Below, in pieces: positions 28,730 to 38,416 of a stretch of 64,000 nt of DNA (position 1 is the stretch's first letter; every line of letters starts with the position of its first letter). Source of the DNA: Kutzneria chonburiensis (GTDB lineage Bacteria; Actinomycetota; Actinomycetes; Mycobacteriales; Pseudonocardiaceae); the NCBI RefSeq assembly GCF_028622115.1, contig NZ_CP097263.1, positions 4,650,001 through 4,714,000 on the forward strand, in the 5' to 3' direction. The notes under the pieces were generated by a model. The model had not been told where the DNA came from and made no database searches. It worked only from the letters and a program-made list of their open reading frames with translations. The translations under genes and the position numbers were made by a program.

Positions 28730-30947
28730 GCCGGCGGCGTCCGGGTTCGACCTGCTGCACCGGGATGTCCAGCGGTGGGTGTGGCAACGTGGCTGGTCCG
28801 ACCTGCACGACGTGCAGGATCGCGCCGTTCAGCCGATTCTGGGCCGGGAACGGGACGTCCTCATCGGCGCCGCCACCGCCGCCGGCAAGACCGAGGCTGC
28901 GTTCCTGCCGATCTGCTCCGACCTGGTGTCGGCCGGGTCGGCGGGCGCCGGTGTGCAGGTGCTCTACCTCAGCCCGCTCAAGGCCTTGATCAACGATCAG
29001 TTCCGGCGCGTCGACGACCTGTGTGAGGGCCTTGGCATCCCGACCCACCGCTGGCACGGCGACGTCGCGCAGTCGAAGAAGACCGCGCTGGTCAAGGATC
29101 CAGGCGGCATCCTGCTCACCACCCCCGAGTCGCTGGAGGCGATGTTCGTCCGTCGCGGCCCGCAGCTCAGAACGCTGTTCGCCGGCCTGCGCTACGTCGT
29201 CGTGGACGAGCTGCACTCCTTCCTGGGCGTTGAACGGGGCACCCAGCTGATCTCGCTGCTGCACCGCCTGGAGACCGCGCTCCGTGACCGCGTGCCGCGA
29301 ATCGGCCTTTCGGCGACGCTGGGCGACATGTCGATCGCCGCCGAGCAGCTTCGGCCTGGCGGGGGCACGCAGGTGACTGTGATCGATTCGCCATCGGGCG
29401 GGCAGGACGTCCGTCTTCAGATCCGGGCGTTCGTGGACCGACCGCCACCACGGGAGAATCCGGCCGCCTCGGATCCGGACATGACGAGCGGGCCGGCGGT
29501 GGACCAGGTGGCAGCGCACCTGTTTCGCGTATTGCGGGGTTCCACGAACCTGGCGTTCGCCAACTCACGAAACATGGTCGAGGCGCTCGCCAGCAGGCTC
29601 GCCGACCTGTCGCAGCAGACGCACGTGAGCAACGAGTTCCATCCGCACCACGGCAGCCTGGCCAAAGAGCTGCGCGAGGACGTGGAGGCAAGCCTGCGGG
29701 ACCCGAGTCGCCCCAGCACCGCCGTGTGCACCAGCACGTTGGAGATGGGGATCGACATCGGTGACATCGCACAGGTGGCTCAGATCGGTGCACCACCGTC
29801 CGTTGCCGCATTGCGCCAGCGGATCGGCCGTTCCGGCCGCCGTGGAACGCCGGCAGTGCTGCGTGGCTACGTGACCACCTCGGAGCCGGACGCGCACAGC
29901 ACTGTGCTCGACCGCCTGCACCCGCACGTCGTTCAGCTGGTTGCCGACGTCGAACTGTTGCGGGAGCACTGGTGTGAACCTCCGCGACCGGCTCGCCAGG
30001 ATCTGTCCACATTGGTGCAACAGCTGCTCTCGCTGATCGTCCAGCACGGCGGAGCGCGGCCGGAGGAGGCGTACCGGGTGTTGTGCGGCCGTGGTGGGCC
30101 GTTCACCTCGGTGAGCCAGCGGCATTTCGGGATGTTGCTCCGCGATCTGGCGACGCACGAGGTGCTGACGCAGTCCGACGACCGCACTCTGCTCGCCGGC
30201 CCCAAGGGCGACCTCGAGGTGAATCACTACAGCTTCTACGCCGCGTTTCACACCGCCGAGGAGTATCGCCTGGTCCATGGCGACGCCACGCTCGGCACGC
30301 TGCCGGTCGACCAAGCCCTCCACGAAGAGCAACTGATCATCTTCGCCGGCCGGCGCTGGCGTGTGGTGGCCGTCCATGACGAGGACAAGATCATCCAGCT
30401 GATGCCGGCGCCTGGCGGCAAAGCGTCGATCTTCGGGCTGTCATCTGGCCGGGTGCACGCGACTGTACGGGCCCGGATGCGGTCGATCCTCGCCGGTGGT
30501 GGCTCCTTTCCGTATCTGGACAGCGTGGCACGGCAGATCCTCGAGCAGGGTCGGCGTGCGTTTGCCGAACTCCGCCTCGACGAACGCGGGTTCGTCCGCG
30601 AGGGGCGGGACGTGCTCGTGCTGCCCTGGACCGGCGATCTCGAACTGGACACACTGGCCCAATTGCTGATCTTGCAAGACCTGGATGTCGCAGCGACGAA
30701 CGTGGCTCTGGTCGTCTCGGGCGCCGATGTCGACGAGGTGCGGGCCGCTGTCAAGACCGTCTCTGAGACGCCGCCGCCCGCCGAGATCGAGCTCGCCAGG
30801 ACCGTGCTGAACAAGATGTCCGCCAAATACGACAAATGGCTCGGCGACGAGCTGTTGGCCGTGCAGTACGCGAGCATGAATCTTGATTGCCCGGCCGCCG
30901 TGCAGGTCGCCAAGGCCCTCGCCGCCGTGGAGCAGCTCAGAACGTGA
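28704..30947 (+). CDS. sngC: Shango defence helicase SngC (DEAD/DEAH-like SF2)
   Basis: A 747-residue superfamily-2 helicase. Motif I is ATAAGKTEAA (Lys62), motif II DELH (168-171), motif III GLSATLG, and motif VI QRIGRSGRRG near 380. The helicase core is followed by about 330 residues of Lhr-like extension without an obvious nuclease motif. ATG 28704 is chosen as the first Met before the conserved region. The protein ends VEQLRT, with the last residues and stop coded by the right 20-bp repeat, like the TetR end (CLLRT). It presumably acts on phage DNA with SngA and SngB. Confidence 0.9.
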   Translation: MSSARSGSEPAASGFDLLHRDVQRWVWQRGWSDLHDVQDRAVQPILGRERDVLIGAATAAGKTEAAFLPICSDLVSAGSAGAGVQVLYLSPLKALINDQFRRVDDLCEGLGIPTHRWHGDVAQSKKTALVKDPGGILLTTPESLEAMFVRRGPQLRTLFAGLRYVVVDELHSFLGVERGTQLISLLHRLETALRDRVPRIGLSATLGDMSIAAEQLRPGGGTQVTVIDSPSGGQDVRLQIRAFVDRPPPRENPAASDPDMTSGPAVDQVAAHLFRVLRGSTNLAFANSRNMVEALASRLADLSQQTHVSNEFHPHHGSLAKELREDVEASLRDPSRPSTAVCTSTLEMGIDIGDIAQVAQIGAPPSVAALRQRIGRSGRRGTPAVLRGYVTTSEPDAHSTVLDRLHPHVVQLVADVELLREHWCEPPRPARQDLSTLVQQLLSLIVQHGGARPEEAYRVLCGRGGPFTSVSQRHFGMLLRDLATHEVLTQSDDRTLLAGPKGDLEVNHYSFYAAFHTAEEYRLVHGDATLGTLPVDQALHEEQLIIFAGRRWRVVAVHDEDKIIQLMPAPGGKASIFGLSSGRVHATVRARMRSILAGGGSFPYLDSVARQILEQGRRAFAELRLDERGFVREGRDVLVLPWTGDLELDTLAQLLILQDLDVAATNVALVVSGADVDEVRAAVKTVSETPPPAEIELARTVLNKMSAKYDKWLGDELLAVQYASMNLDCPAAVQVAKALAAVEQLRT

Positions 30948-30954
30948 GGACGAG
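30935..30954. repeat. 20-bp direct repeat, right copy, flanking the Shango cassette
   Basis: Exact copy of 24821-24840. It contains the stop codon of sngC on the + strand and the stop and last codons (LVLTF) of the oxidoreductase gene on the - strand. Before insertion the TetR and oxidoreductase genes would have overlapped by 11 bp in this sequence. Confidence 0.85.
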
Positions 30955-31788
30955 TTTGCCGCGGACGCCGGCGTCGGCGCGGCGGTGGGCCTCGACGGCA
31001 TCCGAGGCGGGGACGGCGTCGGCGAGGCGGGACTGGAGCCGGCCGGCGGCGTAGGCGGCGATGAGGGTGTCGAGGGTGTCGCGGTCGGGCTTGACCTGGA
31101 CCTGGTCGACGCGGATGTCACGGTCGGGCGTGGGCTTGGCGGCGGCGTTGACGGCGACGAAGACGCCGCCGGCACGGACGGCGGTGATCAGCCCGGGACC
31201 GGCGATGCCGGCGTCGAGTACGGCGTCGAACTGGCCGTCGACCTCGCCGCGGCCGATGACGGACTTGGCGCCGAGGGAAGAGACGTACTCGGCGTCGGAG
31301 GCCATGGCGGTGACGTGCACGCCGGCGGCGGAGGCGAGCTGCACGGCGAAGCCGCCGACGGCCCCGCCGGCACCGGTGATCAACAGCGACTGCCCGGGCT
31401 GCACGCCGAGCAGGTCGAGGGCCTGCTTCGCGGTCTGCCCTGACAGCGGCACGGTGGCGGCGGCGACGGGGTCGACGCCCTCGGGCAGCGGCACGAACCA
31501 CTCGGGCCGGACCGCCACCAACTCCGCATTGGTACCGCGTCGCGCCACGAACCACGGAACCATGCCAACGACCGGACGGCCGTCGACGGTGCCGGCGAAG
31601 TCCCAGCCCAGCACCACCGGCGCGGCCAGGTTGGGGATGCGCCCGGCCCGGACGGCCCGGTCGACCGGGTTGACGGTGCTGGCCCGCACCCTGACCAGGA
31701 CCTCGTTCTCGGCCACGACCGGCTCCGGCCGGTCGACCAGGGTCAGGACCTCGGGACCGCCGAACCGCGGCACCTCGATAACTCGCAT
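30937..31788 (-). CDS. Quinone oxidoreductase-like NADPH:zinc-independent MDR protein
   Basis: A 283-residue medium-chain reductase. ATG 31788 follows AAGGAGG. The N-terminal GroES-like part (NEVLVRVRASTVNPVDRAVRAG, LGWDFAGTV) lacks the usual structural-zinc Cys set, and the NADPH fold is at LLITGAGGAVGGFAVQLA. This fits quinone or enone reductases. It diverges from an HxlR regulator with a YodB-like box between them, an arrangement known for quinone-sensing pairs. Its 3' end lies in the 20-bp repeat beside the Shango cassette. Confidence 0.88.
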   Translation of the reverse strand: MRVIEVPRFGGPEVLTLVDRPEPVVAENEVLVRVRASTVNPVDRAVRAGRIPNLAAPVVLGWDFAGTVDGRPVVGMVPWFVARRGTNAELVAVRPEWFVPLPEGVDPVAAATVPLSGQTAKQALDLLGVQPGQSLLITGAGGAVGGFAVQLASAAGVHVTAMASDAEYVSSLGAKSVIGRGEVDGQFDAVLDAGIAGPGLITAVRAGGVFVAVNAAAKPTPDRDIRVDQVQVKPDRDTLDTLIAAYAAGRLQSRLADAVPASDAVEAHRRADAGVRGKLVLTF

Positions 31789-31833
31789 GACTGCCTCCTT
31801 GGTGGATGTGCTGCCACCATTCGGGGCCATGGG

Positions 31834-31848
31834 TACTGTTGGTAAGTA
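31834..31848. promoter_or_regulatory. HxlR (YodB-like) operator
   Basis: TACT-GTTGGTA-AGTA, a TACT-N7-AGTA inverted repeat like the box described for the quinone-sensing HxlR-type repressor YodB of Bacillus. It is midway between the divergent oxidoreductase (31788) and HxlR (31890) starts. GGTAC/GTACC half-sites at 31832 and 31850 extend the symmetry. Confidence 0.65.
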
Positions 31849-31889
31849 GGTACCGAAAAGTGCCCAAGGGAGTCAGGAGGAGGCTGGAG

Positions 31890-32285
31890 ATGGCGCGGAC
31901 GGCTGAGCAGCGGCGATCCGAGGAGAAGGTGGTCTACAACGCCTTCATGGCCACGTGTCCGACGCGCCAGGTGCTGGCCACCATCGCCGAGAAGTGGGCC
32001 GCGCTGGTCGTGTCCGCCCTCGCCGACGGCCCGCGCCGGCACGGCGAGCTGATGCAGACCATCCGCGGCGCCAGCCAGAAGATGCTCACCCAGACCCTGC
32101 GCAAACTCGAGCGCGACGGCCTGCTCACCCGCACCGTCACCCCCACCGTCCCGGTGCGCGTCGACTACGAGCTCACCGACCTCGGCCGCACCCTCGTGCC
32201 GGTGCTACTCGCCGTCAAAACCTGGTCGGAGACGCACATCGAGGCAGTCATGGCCGCCCGCGACGCCTTCGAAGCGCAGCGCTAG
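31890..32285 (+). CDS. HxlR family transcriptional regulator, possible quinone sensor
   Basis: A 131-residue winged-helix regulator. ATG 31890 follows AGGAGG. The N-terminal Cys in FMATCPTRQVLATIAEKW is the position used for redox or quinone sensing in the HxlR/DUF24 family. The recognition region is SQKMLTQTLRKLERDGLLTR. It diverges from the quinone oxidoreductase and probably controls it through the box at 31834. Its CTAG stop is shared with the convergent TetR gene. Confidence 0.9.
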   Translation: MARTAEQRRSEEKVVYNAFMATCPTRQVLATIAEKWAALVVSALADGPRRHGELMQTIRGASQKMLTQTLRKLERDGLLTRTVTPTVPVRVDYELTDLGRTLVPVLLAVKTWSETHIEAVMAARDAFEAQR

Positions 32286-32875
32286 GCGGGAGAGCCCTCG
32301 CGGGAGAAGCTGCGCGCGATGATGCCCAGTGCCTCGACGATGTCGTCACCGTTCAACGCGGTGGCGGGGTCGATCAGCCACTGGGCCATGATCCCGGTCA
32401 GCAGCGCCTGGTTGAACGCGCCGAGCAGCGCCGCCCGCCGCTCGTCCGCCTCGGGGTCGACGTTGTTGAAGAGCAGGCCGAGACCGGGCTGGGCATCGGC
32501 ATTGTCGGCGGTCAGCACCTGGCGGACGTCCTCGGCGTGCTCGACCTGCGCCAGCACCTCGAACTGCGCGGTCAACAGCGGTTGGTCGGCACCGAACAGC
32601 TCGACGACGCGTCCCCAGATCGCCGCGTACCGCTCGCGCGGGCCCAGGTGGTCGACCTCGGCCTCGGCCAGCGTCTTCGCCAGCTGGTCGCCCCACACCC
32701 GAGCCGACTGGATCAGGGCCTGGTTCAGCAGGGCCTCCTTGGACCCGTAGTGGTAGCCGATGGACGCCAGATTGGCGCCGGAGGCGGCCACGATGTCCCG
32801 CGCGGTCGTCCTGGCGTATCCCTTTTCGACGAGGCAGCGCTTGGCGCCGGCGAGCAGGTCTTCCCGATGTCCCAT
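32282..32875 (-). CDS. TetR/AcrR family transcriptional regulator
   Basis: A 197-residue TetR protein. The N-terminal DNA-binding domain is clear (TTARDIVAASGANLASIGYHYGSKEALL, residues about 23-50); the C-terminal domain is TetR_C-like and helical. The ligand is unknown. An AT-rich partial palindrome lies 20 bp upstream and may be its own operator. No target gene is adjacent on its upstream side except the orphan response regulator at 33074. Confidence 0.88.
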   Translation of the reverse strand: MGHREDLLAGAKRCLVEKGYARTTARDIVAASGANLASIGYHYGSKEALLNQALIQSARVWGDQLAKTLAEAEVDHLGPRERYAAIWGRVVELFGADQPLLTAQFEVLAQVEHAEDVRQVLTADNADAQPGLGLLFNNVDPEADERRAALLGAFNQALLTGIMAQWLIDPATALNGDDIVEALGIIARSFSREGSPA

Positions 32876-32894
32876 GGCGCGATTCTAGCGCCTT

Positions 32895-32913
32895 TCTATA
32901 CATATGTCATAGA
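32895..32913. promoter_or_regulatory. Candidate TetR operator
   Basis: TCTAT-ACATATGTC-ATAGA: outer arms TCTAT/ATAGA match and an ACATATGT palindrome sits inside, in an AT-rich patch unusual for this DNA. It lies 20-38 bp upstream of the TetR start. The rest of the 32876-33073 gap shows no other clear signal. Confidence 0.4.
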
Positions 32914-33073
32914 CAAATTTCAGGACGACCGAAGGGCTTTATTCGCACCGCGTGACCACCATTTCAGAATCGCCGTCCCGGCGTCACGGAATAGTCACGA
33001 ACCGGGATTTGAACGGGATATGAACGCCTTGCCCTAGCGTCAACGCCAGCTGAGGACCTTGGGGGTCAGGACG

Positions 33074-33769
33074 ATGGCGATGAGCAACGTGGCGGCCGCG
33101 GGGGCCGTCCTCACGCTGCCGGCGCGGCGGGCGGTCACCGATGCGGTGTCGGTCGTCGTGGCCAGCGGCGAACCGGTGGTGAGACTCGGCCTACGGGTGC
33201 TGTGCGGGGACTTCGACGTGGTCGGCGAGGCCTCGTGCGCGCGCGACGCCGTGCGGGAGGTGCTGCTGCACCGGCCGGACGTGCTGGTGCTCGACCTGGC
33301 CGACAGCGACGCCGTGCTGACCGAGCTGCGGCGGTCGGCGCGGCACGTGGCCGTGCTGGCGCTGACGTCGTCGGACGACGACGACTCGCTGCGGGCGGCG
33401 CTGCGCTCCGGGGTGCGCGGCTACCTGCACAAGGACGCGGGACGCGACGAGATCGTGCGGGCGATCGCGGGCGTCGCGGCCGGCGAGATGATCTTCGGAC
33501 GGGCGGCCGCCGACCGGCTGCTCGGGCTGGTCGGGCGGCCGCTGAGCGTGGCGACGACGCCGTTCCCGGGGCTGACCGGGCGCGAGCGGGAAGTGCTCAA
33601 CCTGGTCGCGGCGGGGCTGTCCAACCAGCTGATCGCGCGGCAACTGCGGCTGTCGCCGAAGACCGTCAGCAACCACCTGTCGGCGATCTTCGCCAAGCTG
33701 CGGACCGGGTCGCGGGCCGAGGCGATCGTGCTGGCCCGCGAGGCCGGGCTGGGCACAATGCAGGCGTGA
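33074..33769 (+). CDS. NarL/LuxR-type response regulator, orphan
   Basis: A 231-residue two-domain protein. The receiver domain (about 27-145) keeps the phosphoacceptor Asp in VLVLDLADSD and the switch Lys in GYLHKDAG, but it starts with SVVVASGEPVVRLGL, lacking the usual DD acidic pair, so phosphorylation may be weak or absent. The C-terminal LuxR helix-turn-helix is LTGREREVLNLVAAGLSNQLIARQL. No kinase gene is next to it. GGGGGTCAGG precedes ATG 33074. Confidence 0.87.
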   Translation: MAMSNVAAAGAVLTLPARRAVTDAVSVVVASGEPVVRLGLRVLCGDFDVVGEASCARDAVREVLLHRPDVLVLDLADSDAVLTELRRSARHVAVLALTSSDDDDSLRAALRSGVRGYLHKDAGRDEIVRAIAGVAAGEMIFGRAAADRLLGLVGRPLSVATTPFPGLTGREREVLNLVAAGLSNQLIARQLRLSPKTVSNHLSAIFAKLRTGSRAEAIVLAREAGLGTMQA

Positions 33770-33782
33770 TTCGATCGCGTGA

Positions 33783-33815
33783 GCCGGGCGATCCGCCGTC
33801 GCGGCGACGCCCGGC
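33783..33815 (+). terminator. Hairpin after the response regulator gene
   Basis: GCCGGGCG and CGCCCGGC form a perfect 8-bp outer stem, with an inner GTCGC/GCGAC pairing in the 17-nt loop, 14 bp after the stop codon. There is no T-run. The remaining gap to 33943 shows nothing clear. Confidence 0.45.
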
Positions 33816-33943
33816 ACTCGCCTGTTCGGCGAATTGGCCGACACGGGTGAGTCAACCTGATCCGCGCCTTATGAATCCTTCGACACAATCCAGCTTTTCG
33901 CGCAAGGCCTTTGAACTGGCCGATCAGACCGCTGTCCGCAGTA

Positions 33944-35148
33944 TCAGCCGACCCGCCGCCGGGCGAAGCTGTCGAGGACGGACCGGGGCGCGCCAACGGC
34001 CTTCTCGACCTCGGCCGGGTCCAACGCGCCGCAGTCGAGGCCGCGGACGAGGGCGGCGCTCATGGCCTGGGCGGTGGCGGGCTCGTCGAGGAACGTGCCG
34101 GAGGTCTTGGACAGGTACGCCTTGAGCCGGGCGGCGGCCTGAGGGAAAGCGTTGCGGTAGAAGGAGAAGGTGGCCAGGTAACGGGTGGGGAGCTGATGCG
34201 GGTGCAGGTCCCAGCCCTGGTAGAGGGCATGCTCAAGGGACCGAGTGACGAGACGGGTGTGCAAGCGCCAACCGGCGTGGACGGCGTCGGAGTCGCCGAC
34301 GGGCAAGATGTTGGTGGAGCCGTCGGAAACGGTGACGCCGGTGCCGGCGGCGGCCAACAGCATGACGTTCTTGGCGTAGTCGGCGACGGGATGGGCCATG
34401 GACTGGTGCGCGGCCGTGACACCGCAGGCGGCGCTGTAGTCGTAGGTGCCGTAGTGCAACGACGTGCAGCGGCCCTCGGAGGCGTGGATCATGCGCGCGA
34501 CGGTGGCGGCGCCGTCGGGACCGAGCACGGCCTGGGTGGTCTCGATCTGGAGCTCGAAGCGGAGCTCCCCGGGAAACCGCTCCAGCTGCGTGCAGAGCCA
34601 CACCATGGACTCGACCTGCTCGACGGACGTGACCTTGGGCAGGGTGACGACGAAGTTGGGCGGCAAGGGATTCAGCGCCTCGAGCAACAGTGCGAGGGTC
34701 CGAACGCCGCGACGACGGCCGGCAGGCTCGAAGCCCTTGATGCGGACGCCACAGAACGGAGACTGAGCAGCGCGAAGGACTTCGGCCGCGGCGAGCACGT
34801 GCCGGTCCTCGGTGGCATCGTCGGGAAAGCCGTAGCCGTCCTCGAAATCGATGCGCAGATCCTCGATCGGCTCACGGGAAAGCTTGTCCCGCAACCGATC
34901 GTAGACACCGACGGCGTCGAAGCCGGTGGCATCGGTCAGCGCGCCGGCGTTGGGGGCGAAGGTGTCGAGGGCGGCCAGGGCCCGGCCGCCCCACGTGCCG
35001 ACCAGGTCGGGCCCGACCTGGTCCGCCGGCACGTACACGGTGTGCACGGGCTGGCGGACGCCGGTCGAACCCGGGAACAGCTTGTCCCGCAGGGCATCCA
35101 CATCGGACAGTTGGCTGTCCAGTTCGGACACCAGCTTGTCGACGTCCA

Positions 35149-35149
<1 letters not shown>
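33944..35149 (-). CDS. HpcH/HpaI aldolase/citrate lyase-like protein (DUF6986)
   Basis: A 401-residue CoA-ester-lyase-like TIM-barrel protein. Signature segments are RIDFEDGYGF, FVVTLPKVTS, RFELQIETTQAVLG and LHYGTYDYSAACG, with acidic metal ligands as in citrate lyase beta and malyl-CoA lyase relatives. ATG 35149 overlaps the malate synthase stop by one base (TGATG), so it is coupled to it. The coupling suggests a role in glyoxylate or malyl metabolism, but the reaction has not been read from sequence. Confidence 0.82.
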
Positions 35150-36690
<1,541 letters not shown>

Positions 36691-36700
36691 CGTGGAGTTT

Positions 36701-36711
36701 TTCTTCCAGAA
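36701..36711. promoter_or_regulatory. Candidate IclR operator
   Basis: TTCT-TCC-AGAA palindrome in the 78-bp gap between aceB and the IclR gene, 11 bp from the aceB start. Its position would block the aceB promoter. Assignment to the IclR protein is by neighbourhood only. Confidence 0.4.
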
Positions 36712-36768
36712 CCGTCGGCAGCCACGCTACCCTTGGGGTCCAGCCAAGTACAGGGAGACCCTGATCGC

Positions 36769-37524
36769 ATGACGAACAACGGTGGGGTGCAGTCGGTCGA
36801 GCGCACCTTCGAGCTGCTGGAGCTGATGGCCGAGGCCGGCGGCGAGGTCGCGCTCAGCCAGCTCGCGGCCAGCTCGGGGCTGCCGCTGCCGACGATCCAC
36901 CGGATCATGCGCACCCTGGTCGGCGGCGGCTACGTGCGGCAGCAGCCGTCCCGCCGCTACGCCCTCGGCCCGCGGCTCATCCGGCTGGGCGAGACCGCCA
37001 GCCGCACCCTCGGCGCGTGGGCCCGGCCCTATCTGGCCGAGCTGACCGAGGTCACCGGTGAGACCTCCAACATGGCCGTGCTGGACGGCGACCAGGTGGT
37101 CTATGTGGCGCAGGCGCCGTCGCGGCACTCCATGCGCATGTTCACCGAGGTCGGGCGGCGGGTCGACGTGCACTGCACCGCCGTGGGCAAGGCCATTCTG
37201 GCCCAGCTGCCGGACGAGACCATCGAGCAGGTGCTGGCGCGGGCGACCATGAAGCCGCAGACCGAGCGGTCGATCACCACCGTGGACGCCATGCGCACCG
37301 AGCTGACCGTCATCCGCGAGCAGGGCTACGCCGTAGACGACGGCGAGCAGGAGATCGGCGTGCGCTGCCTGGCCGTGGCCGTGCCCGGCTCACCGTCCAA
37401 CGCGGCGATCTCCATCAGCGGGCCGGAAACGCGGATGGGCCTGATCGCCGTGGACGAGGTGGTGCCGCTGCTGACCAAGGCGGCCAAGGTGCTGTCCCGG
37501 GAAATGGACGCTGTCAAGGGATAA
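36769..37524 (+). CDS. IclR family transcriptional regulator
   Basis: A 251-residue IclR protein. The N-terminal winged helix (VALSQLAASSGLPLPTIHRIMRTL) and C-terminal effector domain (VDVHCTAVGKAILAQLP, GYAVDDGEQEIGVRCLAVAV) are complete. It diverges from aceB and therefore likely represses the malate synthase operon in response to glyoxylate or a related acid (AllR/IclR type). CAGGGAG precedes ATG 36769. Its TAA stop overlaps the next start (TAATG). Confidence 0.92.
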   Translation: MTNNGGVQSVERTFELLELMAEAGGEVALSQLAASSGLPLPTIHRIMRTLVGGGYVRQQPSRRYALGPRLIRLGETASRTLGAWARPYLAELTEVTGETSNMAVLDGDQVVYVAQAPSRHSMRMFTEVGRRVDVHCTAVGKAILAQLPDETIEQVLARATMKPQTERSITTVDAMRTELTVIREQGYAVDDGEQEIGVRCLAVAVPGSPSNAAISISGPETRMGLIAVDEVVPLLTKAAKVLSREMDAVKG

Positions 37525-38021
37525 TGGGCCCTGTGCCCCAACCCGGTCAGTCTGCCCTGATCATTCCCGTGCCCACCGCCGCGCCGCTGCTCGCCCGTGT
37601 GCGGGCGGCGTTTCCGGACGTGGTGCGGGAGGGCGACACCGGGCACGTCACGATGCTCTATCCGTTCACCACCGTCAGCCCCTCGCAGCTGGAGGACGTC
37701 GCCGCGTCGCTGACGCCGGTCGACGTTGTACTCGACCGTACAGTTCGGGAACCGGGATTTGTGGCGCTGACCTCGACGGCACTGGCGCCGCTGACCGAGC
37801 AGGTGCGGCGGAATTGGCCTGAGGTCGTGCCTTATGGCGGCCGTTTCGGGCCGTCGCCGGAGGCTCATCTGACGTTGGCGATGGGCGTGTCCGATGCGGA
37901 CGCCGCCACCATCGCCGCTTTGGTTGCGCCGGTGCCGGCGAGGCTTGATCAGCTGTGGCTGCTCAGCTTCGCCGGCACGTGGCAGGTCACCGGGCGCTAC
38001 GCGTTTCGGGGCGGTCGATGA
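37524..38021 (+). CDS. 2'-5' RNA ligase family protein (2H phosphoesterase)
   Basis: A 165-residue 2H phosphoesterase-fold protein with both HxTx motifs: HVTM at 41-44 and HLTL at 115-118. Members hydrolyse or ligate 2',3'-cyclic or 2'-5' phosphates. It is translationally coupled to the IclR gene (TAATG) although no functional link is evident. The 3' end overlaps the convergent SnoaL-like gene by 35 bp. Confidence 0.88.
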   Translation: MGPVPQPGQSALIIPVPTAAPLLARVRAAFPDVVREGDTGHVTMLYPFTTVSPSQLEDVAASLTPVDVVLDRTVREPGFVALTSTALAPLTEQVRRNWPEVVPYGGRFGPSPEAHLTLAMGVSDADAATIAALVAPVPARLDQLWLLSFAGTWQVTGRYAFRGGR

Positions 38022-38346
38022 CGCGCAGCCAGGAGCCGTCGGCCTGCTTGCGGACCAGCTGAACCCGGCCGCCGGTGTTGTCCGAGGGGATCGTGGAGGT
38101 CAGGGCCAGGTCGTCGCCCTGGTAGACGGTGGGCAGGGCCGGCTCGACGGTGAACGTGCCGCCACGGGCGACGAGCTGCGCCATCAGCTCACGGATGGCG
38201 GCGCGGCCGACGGTCTGGGAGCCGGGCGGGAAGGCGAGCACGGCGTCGGGCTCGTACAGGTTGGCCATGCCGTCGGCGTCGCCGGCGTTGGCCCGCTCGA
38301 CGAACAGGCGGGACAGGTCTTCCGGAGTCATCGCTGCGGTTGTCAT
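37987..38346 (-). CDS. SnoaL/NTF2-like protein (DUF4440 type)
   Basis: A 119-residue alpha+beta cone-fold protein (LSRLFVERANAGDADGMANLYEPDAVLAFPPG; GRAAIRELMAQLVARG). The family includes ketosteroid-isomerase-like enzymes and ligand binders, so no reaction can be assigned. It diverges from a LysR regulator with a palindrome between them and is probably its target. Confidence 0.85.
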   Translation of the reverse strand: MTTAAMTPEDLSRLFVERANAGDADGMANLYEPDAVLAFPPGSQTVGRAAIRELMAQLVARGGTFTVEPALPTVYQGDDLALTSTIPSDNTGGRVQLVRKQADGSWLRVIDRPETRSAR

Positions 38347-38385
38347 GGCTCAAGCCTGCGCGGAGTGAAGCCAGAAGTCCAAGAA

Positions 38386-38405
38386 CTAGTCGCGCTTGCT
38401 ACTAG
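38386..38405. promoter_or_regulatory. LysR-type binding site
   Basis: CTAGT-N10-ACTAG inverted repeat, 11 bp before the LysR start and 39 bp before the SnoaL-like start, in the 70-bp divergent gap. The dyad spacing fits a LysR recognition half. Confidence 0.5.
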
Positions 38406-38416
38406 AATCCGTGGTT

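Larger units (their letters stand above)
24841..30934 (+). other. Acquired defence cassette (Shango) between 20-bp repeats
   Basis: About 6.1 kb inserted between two convergent chromosomal genes, TetR (ending 24833) and a quinone oxidoreductase (ending 30937). The repeat fuses the 3' ends of both genes: the right copy supplies the helicase stop codon and the oxidoreductase C-terminus. No integrase or transposase lies inside. The genes use A/T-ending codons more often than their neighbours by eye. The 92 bp from 24841 to 24932 hold only the presumed promoter and leader. Confidence 0.65.

Noticed and set aside
24933-30947. BREX or tellurite-resistance system
   Set aside because: The DUF2791 ATPase also occurs in BREX and TerB in tellurite loci, but pglZ, brxC, a methylase, terC and terD are absent; the three-gene order fits Shango.
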